DNA from: Capitulum mitella
Taxonomy: Eukaryota; Arthropoda; Thecostraca; Pollicipedomorpha; Pollicipedidae
Reading direction: 5' to 3'
NCBI GenBank assembly: GCA_030062745.1
Contig: CP099844.1
Coordinates: forward strand, 25,916,596 to 25,980,595
DNA length: 64,000 nucleotides
This document shows, piece after piece, positions 49,701 to 60,295 of this stretch; the stretch's first letter is position 1; the number at the start of each line of letters is the position of its first letter. The notes under the pieces were generated by a model. The model was not told the DNA's origin. It was given only the letters and a program-made list of their open reading frames with translations, and made no database searches. A program made the position numbers and the translations under genes.

Positions 49701-52700
49701 CGCTCAAAATGGCTGTGCGGCGCGACGGCGCACCCTGCCGTCTGAGGACCGAAAAAACACTGCTCCTGCGGCGGGTGAGGGCGGATCACCGTCCAACGCG
49801 GTCAGGAAGACGTGTGAAATAAGCGGTTACAGAAGTGCTGGTACGAGAGCAAATCGTGGCGTAGCTTACGAAGTATGGAGGCCGCTAACGATATCTGTGC
49901 ATGCCAATCCTTCTGGTTGTCCGTTATTTCTAATCGCTACCCTGCCCATTACATTCCGTCACTGACCTCGGGGCGACACAGAATGGAGAGTAAAGCCAAC
50001 AGAGACCGGTTTGGTTGCTTTAGCGCCTAGCGTAATACCTTGTTATTTGCAAGAACAATCCGCATTTCAGTGCTGATAATCACGCTCGTACTAAAGCCAC
50101 GAACAATGCCTAATAACGTCTACACGAGTCGCTGTAGATACGCTCCTTGACGACTGTACACCAGGGCAGCGGATTACCCTGAACACCGTTTCCAGTCCGG
50201 AGGAGGTCGTTCCGGTGCGGTACCTGCGTTGCCCGGCCGGGCTGCCGTTGACTGTGCTGAAGAAGTTCCTCTTCCAAAAGTATCGGTTCCCGGACCACCT
50301 ACAGGTGAGCGCGCGCTAGTCGCCCGCTTCTGGGAAGCGGAGGAGAGAGGCCTAGCGGCCGGCGTAGTCTCCGCGATCCGGCTCAGCGGGTCTCGCGGTC
50401 CGCGCGCCGCCGGGGGAGGCGTGCTGAGCCCGCCGGACCGGTGCCGATGGGCCGCAGGCCGTGACATGGGATTACGGCGGTAAAACTGGGCGTCCGGCGC
50501 TGGCGGCCGCGGCCGCGCCGGCGATCGGCGGCGATTGTGTGGCGCCGCGGCGACGGCGGCCGAGTCACTGTTGCCCGGCGTCCACAGATGGAGCTGATCC
50601 ACGGCAGGAAGGTGCTGCCACAGGACATCAAGCTGCTCGACGTCGCCTACATGGTCAACTGGAGCAGGGTAAGGGGGATGTCTCCACGTTGCCCACGTCT
50701 GGAAACAGCTTGAAACCGGACTAAATTACACTGCGCTAAGTCTACCACATAGCAGTTTGCGTTGGAATGGATTGGACAGCCAGCCATATGGGCTCTTTTG
50801 TCTCAGATTGTCCGTTGCTGCTTTCAGAAGTCGGCGCTGAAGCTCTTGTTTCGTGTTTCGAAATCAAAAACCCCAGTAAAGCGGAAAGTCACGGTCTTGG
50901 AGCCGACGTCGGGGCCGGCGGTGAAGGCCCCGAAGCTGTCTCAGAGCGCCTCCGGTGCCGACGCCGGCGGCTCGGCCCCGGTCCGCGGGGCGAGCGGCGC
51001 CGCTGAGCCGGTGGCGGCGCGGGGCGCCCCGCAGTCTCCGGCCGCGTCAGCCGGCGGCCGGCAGCCGCCGAGCCCGACGGAGCCGCCCGGCCAGCCGGCG
51101 GTGTCGGCCGCGGCGGGCGGCGGCGGCAGTCCGCCGGCGCCGCCCGCTCCGCGCCCCGAGGACCGGCCGAGGCCGCCGGCGCCGGACGCGCCCAGCCAGA
51201 GGGCGGCCAGCAAGCCCAGAGCGCCTCCGCTCGATTCCGGCCAGAAGGCGAAGACCCTGCAGAGGGGCGCGGCCGCCGACGCCGGCTTGAAGCAGAAGCT
51301 GCTGACCAAGTCGCCGGCGGTTGTGCTCCATCAGATGACGATCAAACCCGACCAGAGGGTGCCCAAGTCTTCCCAGGCTACGGGCGGGGCAGCTCAGAAA
51401 GCCCCGCCCATGGAGAGGACGCCTGGGACTCAGCTGGGGCATTCATACTTGGCGAACAAGCACGCTATGAAGTTGGCCGCTTCTGCAGCAGATTCCAAAG
51501 GTGTCAACCATTCCAAACACAACAGTGCCGGAGGACTTCAGAAGGACAGCTTAGCGAATCGTGGGAAGAGTGCTGAAGCTGTCGCTCGCAAGCTACCAAA
51601 TGGAAAAACGGCTGCCAATGGACCAGAGGCAGCCAAAGCCGTCTCTGTCGTGAAGCCAGATGTGAAAGGAGCTAGCAAGTCGTCGCCGTCAAAACCCCTG
51701 AACAGAACTGCCTCGAACGTCTCAAAGCCTCCCGTGGTGGAAAAGCCAGCCGTCAGCAAGGTCGACTGCTCGGTGCAAACGGTTCCCGTGTACCGAATTC
51801 ACTCGGCGAAGCCCAGCGGGCTGAAAACGGCCAAAACGACCTCTCACGGGACAAACACGCATCTGTCCTCCAGTTCCCGGGACAAAGGCGCCGAGGAGAA
51901 GTCCGGTGGCGGCAGGCCTGTGGTCGCGGCGCCGAAGCGAACGCCCGAAGCCCCGCCCGACGCCGCAGACAAGCCGGCGGTGAAGGTCGTGGTGCCCCGA
52001 ACGACGTCAGGCGTTTTAGACCTTTCGACTCACGCGAGGGAAACGTCCTTGGCTGGAGGGGCCGGCGGCTCAAGAGATTCCAAGACCATCTTCGTTATTT
52101 CTGGTGCTAAGAAGGTCCAGGGCTCCAACAAAATCCAGTCCATTGTCGAATCTCTTGCCCAGAAGAGGCTTATGACGCCTTCACCAAAGAGCGAACTGCT
52201 CGCCAAGTCGCAGAGCTCGAGCGAGCCGAACGGAGCCTCTCCTCGCGCCACTCCGCCACCGGCTCCGAAGGCGTCGCCGGCCGGCGCCGGCGGCCAGTTC
52301 GTCGTGCCGGCGCCGCTGCCGGCCAGGACGTCGGCCGGCGCGACCGCCGCCCTCTCCGTGTCGTCGCCGCTGCACATCGAGACCGGCTCGCTGGGCCTGC
52401 GCTACAGCAGCGCGGTGCCGCCGCTGGCCGGCCTGTCGCGGCCGCCGGCCTCCTCGTCGTCGTCCTCGTCGTCGTCGCGGCCCGTGTTCCCGGTGCTGCC
52501 GCTGCCGCAGCGGCCCAAGAGTCAGGGCGTGCGCAGCATCCCGAACCCGTCGCTGGTGCGCCAGCGGTCGGCCGAGGAGCGCGCCCGCGACGGCGGCAAG
52601 GGCTCGCCGACGGCGGGCAGCACGGCGCCGGCCATGTCGCCGCCGTCGATCGTCCGCGACATCCACAGCCTGACGCGTCAGCTGCAGGAGGCCGGCACCT

Positions 52701-52729
52701 CGGTCACTATCACCAACACCACCTGCTAG
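46332..52729 (+). CDS. Psc: Polycomb group RING-finger protein, Posterior sex combs type (7 coding exons)
   Basis: Coding exons are 46332-46461, 46615-46717, 47491-47594, 48114-48219, 50196-50304, 50588-50668 and 50828-52729. All junctions are GT..AG, phases agree throughout, and the protein is 844 residues. Order: N-terminal RING (residues about 20-70), the conserved [13 protein letters not shown] and [11 protein letters not shown] segment (about 81-106), an acidic linker, a RAWUL domain (about 155-225, RYLRCPAG...LKKFLFQKY...[12 protein letters not shown]), then about 620 residues of disordered Ala/Pro/Ser/Lys-rich tail. PCGF proteins pair with RING1/Sce in the nuclear PRC1 complex, which ubiquitinates H2A and compacts chromatin. 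The long tail indicates an arthropod Psc/Su(z)2-type paralogue, because BMI1-type proteins end soon after RAWUL. Start: 46,332 is the first ATG in frame, with GCGATGG context. Odd: the last RING zinc pair is spaced CPALTC, not CPxC. Family assignment is near certain; the exact orthologue (Psc or Su(z)2) is not. Confidence 0.95.
47108..47475. repeat. 35-bp minisatellite in intron 2 of the Psc-like gene
   Basis: Eleven or twelve units of 35 bp, each built from TAACATGACGTCACCAGAG and a GGTGCTGTAGCGGGG half. The centre of the unit is a CRE-like palindrome: TGACGTCA is intact at 47,411-47,418 and appears as CGACGTCA, TGACGTTA or CACGTCA in others. One unit near 47,385 is partly deleted. The last unit ends about 15 bp before the exon 3 acceptor (AG at 47,489-47,490), so the likely branch-point region is inside the repeat. 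Confidence 0.92.
48220..50195. other. Intron 4 of the Psc-like gene
   Basis: The largest intron in the coding part. It holds no credible nested gene. A GGGTGATAAGTTATTC motif occurs twice (about 49,188 and 49,340) in a small direct duplication. A short CpG-rich block at 49,590-49,760 is open in several frames. The acceptor is CCGTTTCCAG at 50,195. A nearer AG at 50,169 would put exon 5 out of phase with exon 4 and was not used. Confidence 0.75.
50196..50900 (+). other. RAWUL domain exons 5-7 of the Psc-like gene
   Basis: Exon 5 gives [18 protein letters not shown], exon 6 gives [13 protein letters not shown]...[12 protein letters not shown] and the start of exon 7 gives [12 protein letters not shown]. 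Together these make a ubiquitin-like RAWUL fold with the family's LKKFL and DVAY.x.W signatures. In PCGF proteins this domain binds BCOR- or Ph-type partners. Donors are CTACAG|GTGAGC (50,305) and AGCAGG|GTAAGG (50,669); the acceptors end at 50,587 and 50,827. Confidence 0.92.
50901..52729 (+). other. Disordered C-terminal tail of the Psc-like protein
   Basis: Alternating low-complexity blocks: Ala/Gly/Pro-rich (about residues 245-340), Lys/Ala/Ser-rich (about 345-570) and a Ser homopolymer near 52,450-52,490. Candidate short motifs are VKRK just after RAWUL (basic, possible nuclear localisation), VLDLS at about residues 607-611 (resembles the PxDLS CtBP-binding motif) and a C-terminal helix-like segment [19 protein letters not shown] ending six residues from the stop. 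In Drosophila Psc the tail carries the chromatin-compacting activity; that this tail does the same is inference. GC content is very high at 50,940-51,240 and 52,240-52,720, with synonymous G/C-ending codons. Confidence 0.8.
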
Positions 52730-53270
52730 CGCCGCCCACCGTTGCCGGCTACGCGTTCGCGCTGTCTGCGTTGAGCCGCAGGCTGCTTCTGTGGACCGTT
52801 CCTTCCCGTCGTTGTTCGGTTTATTTTGTGCGCGGGCATGTTTGTTGCGGCTCAGGTTTCGGCCCAGTGCGCTGGACCGGCATAGGTGTCTGTAACCACC
52901 GTTCTGGCTACGATGCCGGTCCGAAAGGGCGTTATAACGTCGCCGTGATTTGTTTGCACTGTTTCCTGACGTGAAGGAACAACGTGGTGAGAGGAGCAAG
53001 CAGTGCACCGAGAGATGTTCAATGTCCTTGGAAATTAGAGTTCAGCATGGGGCTGATAAACGGCACTGTTATAAAACTGCAAGTGGTGTAGGACGAGCTC
53101 GCAGATATGACACGTAGTCCGATGTTTTTGTGTGCGCGTCTGCGCCGATTTTTCCCTGTTGCATCGGGTTGGACCTTTGCGTAGCATGGCCGCTCGGATT
53201 CCTAATCAGTCATGCACAGCATCTGTAGTGATATTATTGTAAATACGCACGCGAGAGACAACCAGGATTA
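52730..53270 (+). other. Probable 3' UTR of the Psc-like gene
   Basis: No AATAAA or ATTAAA was found in the 500 bp after the stop codon at 52,727-52,729, so the 3' end cannot be fixed. A TGTAAATA element at 53,238-53,245 matches the Pumilio recognition consensus UGUANAUA and would be in the transcript if the 3' UTR extends this far. Confidence 0.35.
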
Positions 53271-54109
53271 AGCTGACATATTGCCCAAGGGTACTTCGGA
53301 AAGCGTTTTGCGTAGTGTGGTCTGAGTAATGTCCGTGTTTTGTTTTGTAGTCCAGATCTGTTTAAATGCCCGGAAGCCAGCCTTGAGTTGCTGCCGATGT
53401 CTTGCCGTCGCCTGAATTGGGCTTTTTAGCATGGTTTGTTGCTGGCATAAGCTGTGAATGTGCGTAATTTGTAATATACGTTGCATCCAAGGTGATGTTT
53501 GGACATGCATAAAGAGGAAAACGCAGCGACAGGTAAAACGTTGTTGAAACTCTCGTGACTGATCTATCGAAACACCGTTGGCTGTTATTATTCGGAGTGC
53601 TTCTCGCGCACTTGTGCGTTTTTTTCCCGACATATCGCCCCAGCCTATGTCGATTCCTTCGAATAGTAAGACTGACACAACGATACGATAACCGACCCGC
53701 CCCTCCACCTTACCAGAAGCAGGGTTTCTTGGCCCGTGGTGTCAAACGACACTAAGCGCTGTCGTCCGGTGGTGTTACATCCATCCGGATATACATACAT
53801 ACATACATACATACATACATACATACACACATGCATCCGTGTCACAAAGGCTGCGGTCCACACGCCTTTGCTATTGCAGTACCGTGGAAAAGCGACACCT
53901 GGATGGACAGACAGCAACGCGAAACTCTTTCATAATGATTCCTGCGAGGTCCTTATGAGGCTGCCGATGTTACCGTGGCCGCACTGGTCATTAACGGTCT
54001 ATTCAGCTGATGGGCTTGTCAGAGTCGCTACACTGGACTGATGGTTCCATTGACCTGAAAAAGTCACCGCGGTGGCGCGTTTTTCCTTCCGCAGTGCATC
54101 ACGGTGTTT
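53271..54109. other. Intergenic with an (ATAC)n microsatellite
   Basis: An ATAC/ACAT tetranucleotide array covers about 53,790-53,830. The rest shows no exon or RNA gene. Confidence 0.55.
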
Positions 54110-54117
54110 TTTTTGTC

Positions 54118-54220
54118 TGAGCAGGCGGGGATCGAACTGCGATCTTGCGATCCCAAGAAAGCCCTCAGCAGGCTGTGCCGCTCACGCCGCCTCGCACTGA
54201 CCTGGCGAGGCGGCGTGAGA
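54118..54220 (-). mobile_element. tRNA-derived SINE head with a perfect 15-bp hairpin
   Basis: On the minus strand the order is GTGAGCGGCACAGC (A-box like), GCTTTCTTGGGATCGCAAGATCG, then AGTTCGATCCC (B-box), the layout of a tRNA-like polymerase III promoter. The T-stem does not pair properly, so this is a SINE head or tRNA pseudogene, not a functional tRNA. At 54,181-54,219 CTCACGCCGCCTCGC and its exact complement flank a 9-nt loop. A second perfect 9-bp hairpin (CCACAGAGT/ACTCTGTGG) lies at 54,250-54,272. Confidence 0.5.
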
Positions 54221-54491
54221 CGACCTGAGGCTGCTCTTTCTACGCAACGCCACAGAGTTCATGACTCTGTGGTTAGTTGTCTGTGTTAAGAAGTCTGCGG
54301 TTAGCTGTTTGAGTCAATCGTTAATTTATCGGGCAAAGTGAGGGACTATGGCTCCTGGTGCCTCTCGTTCCCAGGTCTTTGCCTGCGTGGCTAGACAATC
54401 CTCTAGAAGACCCTGCCTAAGACAGTGGGCTCGACGCGCTGCATTACCAAGTCCTGCTCTTGGACACTGGTAAGGGCATCTCGGGGAAACT

Positions 54492-55380
54492 TTGGTATGG
54501 AAAACTTCATACCCAAAAGTATGCAGTTACGCCCCTGGTCGCGGTATATCGGGGATGGAACACTCCACCTACTCCTCGGTGGCGGATAGCAAAACCGCCT
54601 CATCGCCCTGAAGATCAAGGGGGCATCTTAGCCTTGATCCCCCAACCGCGATTAGGGGGTCAAATAGACATTTGCCTCCCCCCCAAGAAAAAAGAACATG
54701 GCTATTATTACACAACCAGAGTCTGAGGCCGCCGCTGGACACGTCGGATCCACGGCCAGCAACTTCCTTCCCCACCCCCTCTGCTCCTCGGTCGCTGACC
54801 TGCCATTCAACAATCCGTACCCAGCAAAGTTTGGTTTACCGCCTGCCCCAAACCGAGCCGCCGGATCCGCCCCTCCTTATGTGAAGAAGAGACTGGGTGG
54901 CCAGCCTCTTCTTCACACTCAGAGCATACCGCAGATAATTAAACCGTCAGGACAAGTCAGACACGAATCCCTCCAACGCGTCCGACAGGCGACACAGAGC
55001 GTACTTGCATCGAGCATTCACTGGCTTGACACCCTCTGCAGCACAACGGCATTGCGCAGATGATCCTCATCTCATTGTCCTGGGCTTTAAGGTCAGGTCG
55101 TGTCGCCCTGGGAAAAGTTTTGGTACGGAAAAATAAGCTCATCGTGCCCTGAAATCTGACATTGACGATGAATTTAAGGAGTTTTATTTTACAAAACAAC
55201 AAAAAACAGATTGGGTCCAAATAATGGTATGGAATTACATACCAATAATTTCCTTTGATACAGGAAAACCCCATACCAAAAGTATGCAAAGTCACGCCTT
55301 TTGTCGCGGTGTATCGGAGATGGAAAGCTTCACCTACTCCTAGGTGGCGGGAAGCAATAACGCCTCATCGCGCTTAAAGG
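54492..55380. repeat. About 130-bp direct repeats flanking an ORF
   Basis: 54,492-54,625 and 55,254-55,380 share, in order, CATACC.AAAAGTATGCA, GTCGCGGT.TATCGG, CACCTACTCCT.GGTGGCGG and CGCCTCATCGC. They lie in direct orientation about 630 bp apart, like a miniature terminal-repeat element, but TG..CA ends and a primer-binding site are not evident. The internal part contains a second palindromic block (GGTATGGAATTACATACC) at 55,226. Confidence 0.65.
54698..55063 (+). CDS. Unrecognised ORF (121 aa) between the direct repeats
   Basis: An ATG-started frame of 121 codons with balanced composition (FNNPYPAKFGLPPAPN, YVKKRLGGQPLLHTQ) and no low-complexity stretch. A possible acceptor (ACACAACCAG) falls 25 bp after the ATG, so it could also be an exon or a retro-copied exon fragment. 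I recognise no family. Its position between direct repeats suggests a captured gene piece or an element-encoded protein. It may also be non-coding. Confidence 0.25.
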   Translation: MAIITQPESEAAAGHVGSTASNFLPHPLCSSVADLPFNNPYPAKFGLPPAPNRAAGSAPPYVKKRLGGQPLLHTQSIPQIIKPSGQVRHESLQRVRQATQSVLASSIHWLDTLCSTTALRR

Positions 55381-57410
55381 ATTTGTTGTCGTATACAGCG
55401 TAATACCTGTGATTCAGGGGTAGGGTGCTAACATCAAGTAAGAGGTGCTGGTGCACGCAGATAAGCCGGTAATGTCACGGAGCAGTTACGTTAATATGGG
55501 TGCCAAACACTGGTGCACCCAGACTAGTTAATGATAGGTCAGTCGTCAGTCGGCCAATCATTCAGTCAAGGATGGGCGCACTGGTGTCTGTCTGGGTATC
55601 TGCAGTGGATGGCTTTCGAAAGTTTACTGATGAACGATTGGTAGCCTGGAAGCTCACATTTCCCAACGAAAAAAATCACCCCGAAGAGAGAGCGTGATTA
55701 CGACTGTTTATGACTGTTTCGGCCCTACCCGTGGGATCGCTACTGTGAAGGCGTGCGATCAGTGAGCCGCCAAATCGAGTTTGAGTCGCCGATCCACAGC
55801 GGCCCCAGCAGAGCGCTGTATTGGCTGTAGGTCGTCACAACAGGGCCTGCTATGACGTCCGCCGGTCCTGCGGTTCACAGGCGAAAAATTCGCCGGAAAT
55901 CTCTGCAGTTCCGTAAATACAGTCTTCAGACATAAGACAGATGATATTTCTAAGACAGCAGGCTACAACTACCTGGGCGGCAAACGCTTGTCAAAGGTGG
56001 AACATTTCTCTCCAGTTTTCTTCTTGAGAACGCTGTTGGCGAACGTTACCGCTATGCTCTTTGCCCGAAAACGTGCCAGGCTTCTGCAAAAGATCAGGCG
56101 AAGAATCGCGCAATGCCTTCACTCCTGTCATTTATCGATGTGAGCACAGCCTATCAGAGCTGTCTGCTCGAAATCATGTCTGTACCCGCCGTTCCACTGC
56201 GACTGCATTGTGAGAGCCTGTTTGATCATCACGCGGCTCAGGTACATCTCACGTGCTGTTGTTTCCCGCTGCTGGCCGCCGTCGTGCAGACGATCCCATC
56301 TCACGCCCGATCACGTATTCAATAAGGCACCGAGCGGTGACGCTTGTGGCGCTGCGACTGCCGCTGGCCCGGTCGAGACCAGACAGGGAACGTTTGGCTA
56401 CCGCGCTGTTCATAAAAGGCTATTGTGTAGCACGCTGTGGCATATCTTCTCGCCATCGCAGCGGTGCAACGGTAGTCGACGCCCACAAAACCGTGAACGG
56501 TTCAAGTTCGTCAAAAAACGCGCGAAAGGGCGGCCCCTTCCCCCTCCACGGGAATTTATGTCAGCGCTGAGTCCGCGGCGCCTGTTTTCGCCGAGTCCCG
56601 CGCAGTCCGACGCCCGACCGTGCCAGCCTGAGACCGCGGCGCGCCGCGCCGCGAACGCCGCTGCTTTCCTCCGCGGGCGCCGCGGCCGTCGCCGCTCCGT
56701 TCAGCTGACGCTCGATAATGAGTCCGTAACCGCACCCGGTCAGCGGCGCGGCGGCGGCGCCAACGGCCGGCCGGCCGCCGCGCGTTCAAACCAGCTCGCC
56801 ACGTGGTCGTGCAGCGTGCAGCACCTCCCCCGCGGCGCGGTCGGAACGCGCGATCACCGAGCGGCGCGCCGCGGTCGCCGCCGCGCCGTATTTGGCGCCG
56901 GGGCGGCGGCCGGAACATGGCCGCGGCCGCCGGTGACGTCATCAGGGGATCGCGCGGCCGATTCCGGGATTGGTCAGTTCAAAGCGCCGGGCAGGCGGTT
57001 AGCGGTGACATGCACGCGCCGACGGCTCGGCGCTCCCGCGTGAGCTCCGACGGCCGCAGACGGATCCGCGCCGCATTTCGCGCGGCCGTGTTCAGGGCTG
57101 CAACGCGGCGCAGAGGGAACGGGACATTCCAGTGGCGACATCAGGATTCGACACCATGAGAGATCGCCATCATCACCGCATTTCTTTCGTCTGAATGCAT
57201 AGTGCATTGCGTTTGCTTGCATCACCGCGATTGGCGCAGACGCTGTGAGGGCCTAAATATAAAAGACACCTCTCCCAGTCCGCCGCCGTAGAAGGAGTTG
57301 GTCGGCCACAGAATGAAACAAGTGGTTGTCGGCTGCCAGGGACCGGCCCATGGCCGCCGCAGTTGTCTTGCCTCAGTCTAGAACCTGAGTCTCCAGGGAC
57401 TACCGACACA
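55381..57410. other. Intergenic with a CpG block and TATA-like motif
   Basis: A strong CpG-rich block covers about 56,560-57,080; the 277-codon frame across it is a composition artefact. At 57,258 a clean TATAAAAG is followed by GC-rich sequence and could be a core promoter. No gene could be attached to it on the plus strand. Confidence 0.35.
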
Positions 57411-57720
57411 TCAAGCAACGTGAGACTTTCGCTGTGTAGAAACTGCTAGTGTATGTAGCAGCAAATGGCCGTGGCTTGAACCGAAGTAGCATTTGACTGC
57501 GAAACATAGTTCTACAGACTGCCTGGTGGTGCTGCGCTGAGAGCAGCGCAGCACACTGTGTTTGATGTTTCCAGTAATGTGATCAAAAATGCAGGAGAGA
57601 TCTTGGGTTTTGCAAATACCAGCCTGTAAAGCAGATAAGCAGGTACGGTTAGGGTCCAAGCAACTTCGCGTACTTTTAGCATAAGCCATGTGATGTGGCA
57701 TGAGAAGAAATTCCTTCAAA
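57411..57720 (-). pseudogene. Possible Harbinger (HARBI1-like) transposase relic
   Basis: The minus-strand frame contains RVTLKEFLLM, then DHITGNIKHSVLRCSQR and VELCFAVKCYFGSSHG...LLLHTLAVSTQRKS. In spacing this resembles the N-terminal part of PIF/Harbinger transposases: a FR.TKEFLL segment, then LCIALRYFASGSH...DTLGVSQSTVSR. Similarity is moderate and by eye only. No DDE catalytic block was found nearby, so at best it is a fragment. Confidence 0.3.
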
Positions 57721-59501
57721 GTAACTCTGACCTTACGAATTTTAAAAAAGGTTTCTCCAGCGATGAACCAGAGGGTCTATCAAATTGGCTGAGGGATGGC
57801 AGAAATGCATTTGTAAGTTCAACGCAACTTTGCAGATGTGAAACTGGAAAGTTGGACTCCTCTTCACACGACGCTGGTGACATCCCAGTTGCATTAGCCC
57901 TGATCCTGTGGCTATCGGTCTGTATGGTAATTCTTCGTGTGCACTGACTTCATTGCTAATTTCGTGCTCGTACTTGTGGCAAGATCCGCGCTTCACGCCA
58001 CGCACTCGGTACAAGACGATGTACGTTAAGGACAATGCGGTGAATTCCAAGCTCTTAACACATCACTTCAGTGGACGTAAAATTTGTTACACAGTAAACA
58101 CGGGCAAGTTACAGTTACATCACATCACAAATAAACATCACAGTTACATCCTCTGGATGACATGCAGTTTTTAATGCCCAAAACCTTGGCACTTCCAGCA
58201 TCTTGTGACAACAGGAGCTCAGGTCAGACATTGGTTACCATATAAGGATTCATATGCTTCGTCACACCTTCCACCGGTTCACGCTCTACGCACATGGAAA
58301 ACACCATCGAACGTCGCAGTTCAAGGGGCTAAGGACATTTTGTCCTAATGGTTTTCTATATTCGTCGTTCCTTATGTCCTTTACATCCTTTTCGCAAGGC
58401 CTACAGAAAAGCCAGCTCATCTTTCTGCGTCGCACCTTTATGGCCTTCTCTCGGCGCTGACGCAGCCCTCAGTGCTAATGTGCGCGGCCAATGGGCCCTC
58501 TCACGGCCTCCTCGCCGTCCACCTCCATTGATCGGGCCTTGTCTGGGCGCGCCACAAAGGCCGCTCCCCGCCGCGGTGTCTCGTCGCCGCGCGCCAAGAT
58601 GGGCGGTGCGGCAAAAACCGGCGCAGATGCTGAGCGACGCGGCTGAATTTCTGGTGGGCTGACAGACGGACGCTGGGGATGGACAGGGTGACAGGCGGCA
58701 GCGGGTGACAGATGACGGCTCCGCTCGTCGAAATGTCGCATCTGTCGGTCCACTGGGTGAGCGAGTCCGCAAGAGAGAACAAACAGATACAGACGTCCAT
58801 GGAAAACACCGGGAACATGGCTTTCGTTTCGAGGACGACAAAGCGTGAAACAGTGTCTATCAGGAATTGCGGTTACGAGTTCCCGAGGCTACGTAGTTCT
58901 CTAGTTGCATAACCATACACATGTGGAATTTGGAGACATCGATTCTCGCTCGTGCAAAGGGACAACCCTTCCGGGATTTTGTGCATGTTTCTCCAAGGTA
59001 GTTCACTCGATGCCTCTAAAGCTTCCAGTGTTAAGCGTCTATCAGCAGACACAGAATGTACAAAAGATATCGTTGCGTAGCAAAGGTGTATCGCGTTTTT
59101 CTGCACTGAATTACTCATTTTTATACCTCGGGTGGAACTTTAAAGTAAGCTGGGGAATGTGGGTGCATCCCCAGCGCTACAAAGTGAGCTTGTCGCCTAT
59201 GACGTTACAGGGAAATAATTAGACTAAAACTGAAGTGTTCAGCAACAATTATTTCGGAAACGATCTGCATCTGTTCTTACAAGCGGGCATCACGTACACA
59301 CGAAGCCAAATCGACGAAGCATTTACGAAGTCTTGACATTATTACTAACGTACGTTTCTTAGCATTCCTATTATTCTGCTTCCTAATGATCAAACGGGCA
59401 GCGTTCCTACACATTTAACCAAATCGACGAAGCATTTACAGTCTTGACATTAGTACTAACGTATGGATCGTAGCATTCCTGTTATTTTGCTTTCTTCCGA
59501 A
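57721..59501. other. Intergenic, no gene seen
   Basis: One GC-rich patch (about 58,470-58,640) is open on both strands. No domain, RNA gene or element end was recognised. A block of about 45 bp (CCAAATCGACGAAGCATTTAC, TCTTGACATTA.TACTAACGTA) is present twice, near 59,306 and 59,420, as a small direct duplication. Confidence 0.4.
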
Positions 59502-59940
59502 CATGGGTGTCGATCTGTGTTCTTTCGAGAAGGTCCTGACCCACCCAATGTTGATTTGGGCCCCTCCAATGTTGGTTTAGGCCCCTCCAATATTTTCTGT
59601 TGATTTTAAAGAGAAATGGGCAAAACGGCCGCAAGCGACAGACAGTCAGGCAGATAGGCAGAAAGTATAGAATGAAACAAAAGTGATGCATCCATCTATC
59701 TTCTTATCCTCTATATATCTATCCATGTATACATATATACACATACAAATAGATATATACCTATATACATGGGAATACAAGTAATTTTTTATTTGGAAAA
59801 TAGTAACAGAAAACTTATACATTTCCATTGATCAAAATAAAGTGGGGTAATCCGTTAACAAACCCACATTTGGGGGAGGTTAGGTTGTCGGACTCTGGAC
59901 TCGGCCCACTCAATCATTTACAGAAATTGACGCCCCTTCT
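59502..59940. mobile_element. Second copy of the 489-bp hAT-like element
   Basis: Aligns in the same orientation with 36,644-37,132: GGGTGTCGATCTGTG at the left, CACCCAATGTTGATTTGGG, a TATC/TA-rich centre, CCCACATTTGGGGGAGGTTA and CAATCATTTACAGAAATTGAC at the right. The target-site duplication is no longer clear, so this insertion looks older or its ends have changed. Confidence 0.8.
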
Positions 59941-60265
59941 ACCCATCGCACAGTCAGCTGTCGTACTGTTCCCTCGTTCTTCGTTCTTCTCCATGGGAGC
60001 CTTGTACGACAACCTAGACATGAGTAAAACAACTGTTTGTGTATTCATGAACTATCCAGGTGACAATTAACCCCCTGCAAAACAACTAGGGTCTAGTGAT
60101 GCCTCGTCTCGATCGCCAACGAACAATGCCAGATGTCGCTGGAAGTAGAGCGCTGGACGCACATTTCGCGATGTGTATGCGCGTGTGCGTGTGAACTGGA
60201 CTGCGTGTCAGTTTGCGGTGTAGGCTGCGACTCGTGGAGTGTGCAGGGCTGTTTGCCGCCGGTTT
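59941..60265. other. Possible 5' region of an unknown gene
   Basis: CpG- and GT-rich sequence at about 60,140-60,265, with an Inr-like GTCAGTTTG at 60,207, precedes the candidate first coding exon. No TATA box was seen. Confidence 0.2.
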
Positions 60266-60295
60266 ATGGACGAGGACAGTGATAAGTTCAAGAGG
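60266..60295 (+). CDS. Candidate first coding exon of an unknown gene
   Basis: ATG GAC GAG GAC AGT GAT AAG TTC AAG AGG (MDEDSDKFKR) ends on a codon boundary at a possible but weak donor (GTGAAC at 60,296). Upstream is CpG-rich sequence. The two exon-like blocks at 62,600 and 63,104 both begin in a matching phase. Support is only splice-site and phase agreement. Confidence 0.2.

Noticed and set aside
50170..50195. Earlier acceptor for exon 5 at 50,169
   Set aside because: Joined to the exon 4 donor it shifts the frame and meets a stop within a few codons. The acceptor at 50,195 keeps phase and leads into the RAWUL sequence.
52181..53008. 275-codon minus-strand frame
   Set aside because: It is antisense to the last Psc exon and stays open because of that exon's G/C-ending codons.
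54118..54190. Functional tRNA gene on the minus strand
   Set aside because: A- and B-box-like motifs are present, but the T-stem and acceptor stem do not pair. A SINE head or tRNA pseudogene is the better reading.
54492..55380. Solo LTR pair or TRIM retrotransposon
   Set aside because: The direct repeats lack clear TG..CA ends, a primer-binding site, a polypurine tract and a short duplication, so only direct repeats are reported.
56210..57043. 277-codon plus-strand frame
   Set aside because: It lies in a CpG island with open frames on both strands, has no domain and no splice support.
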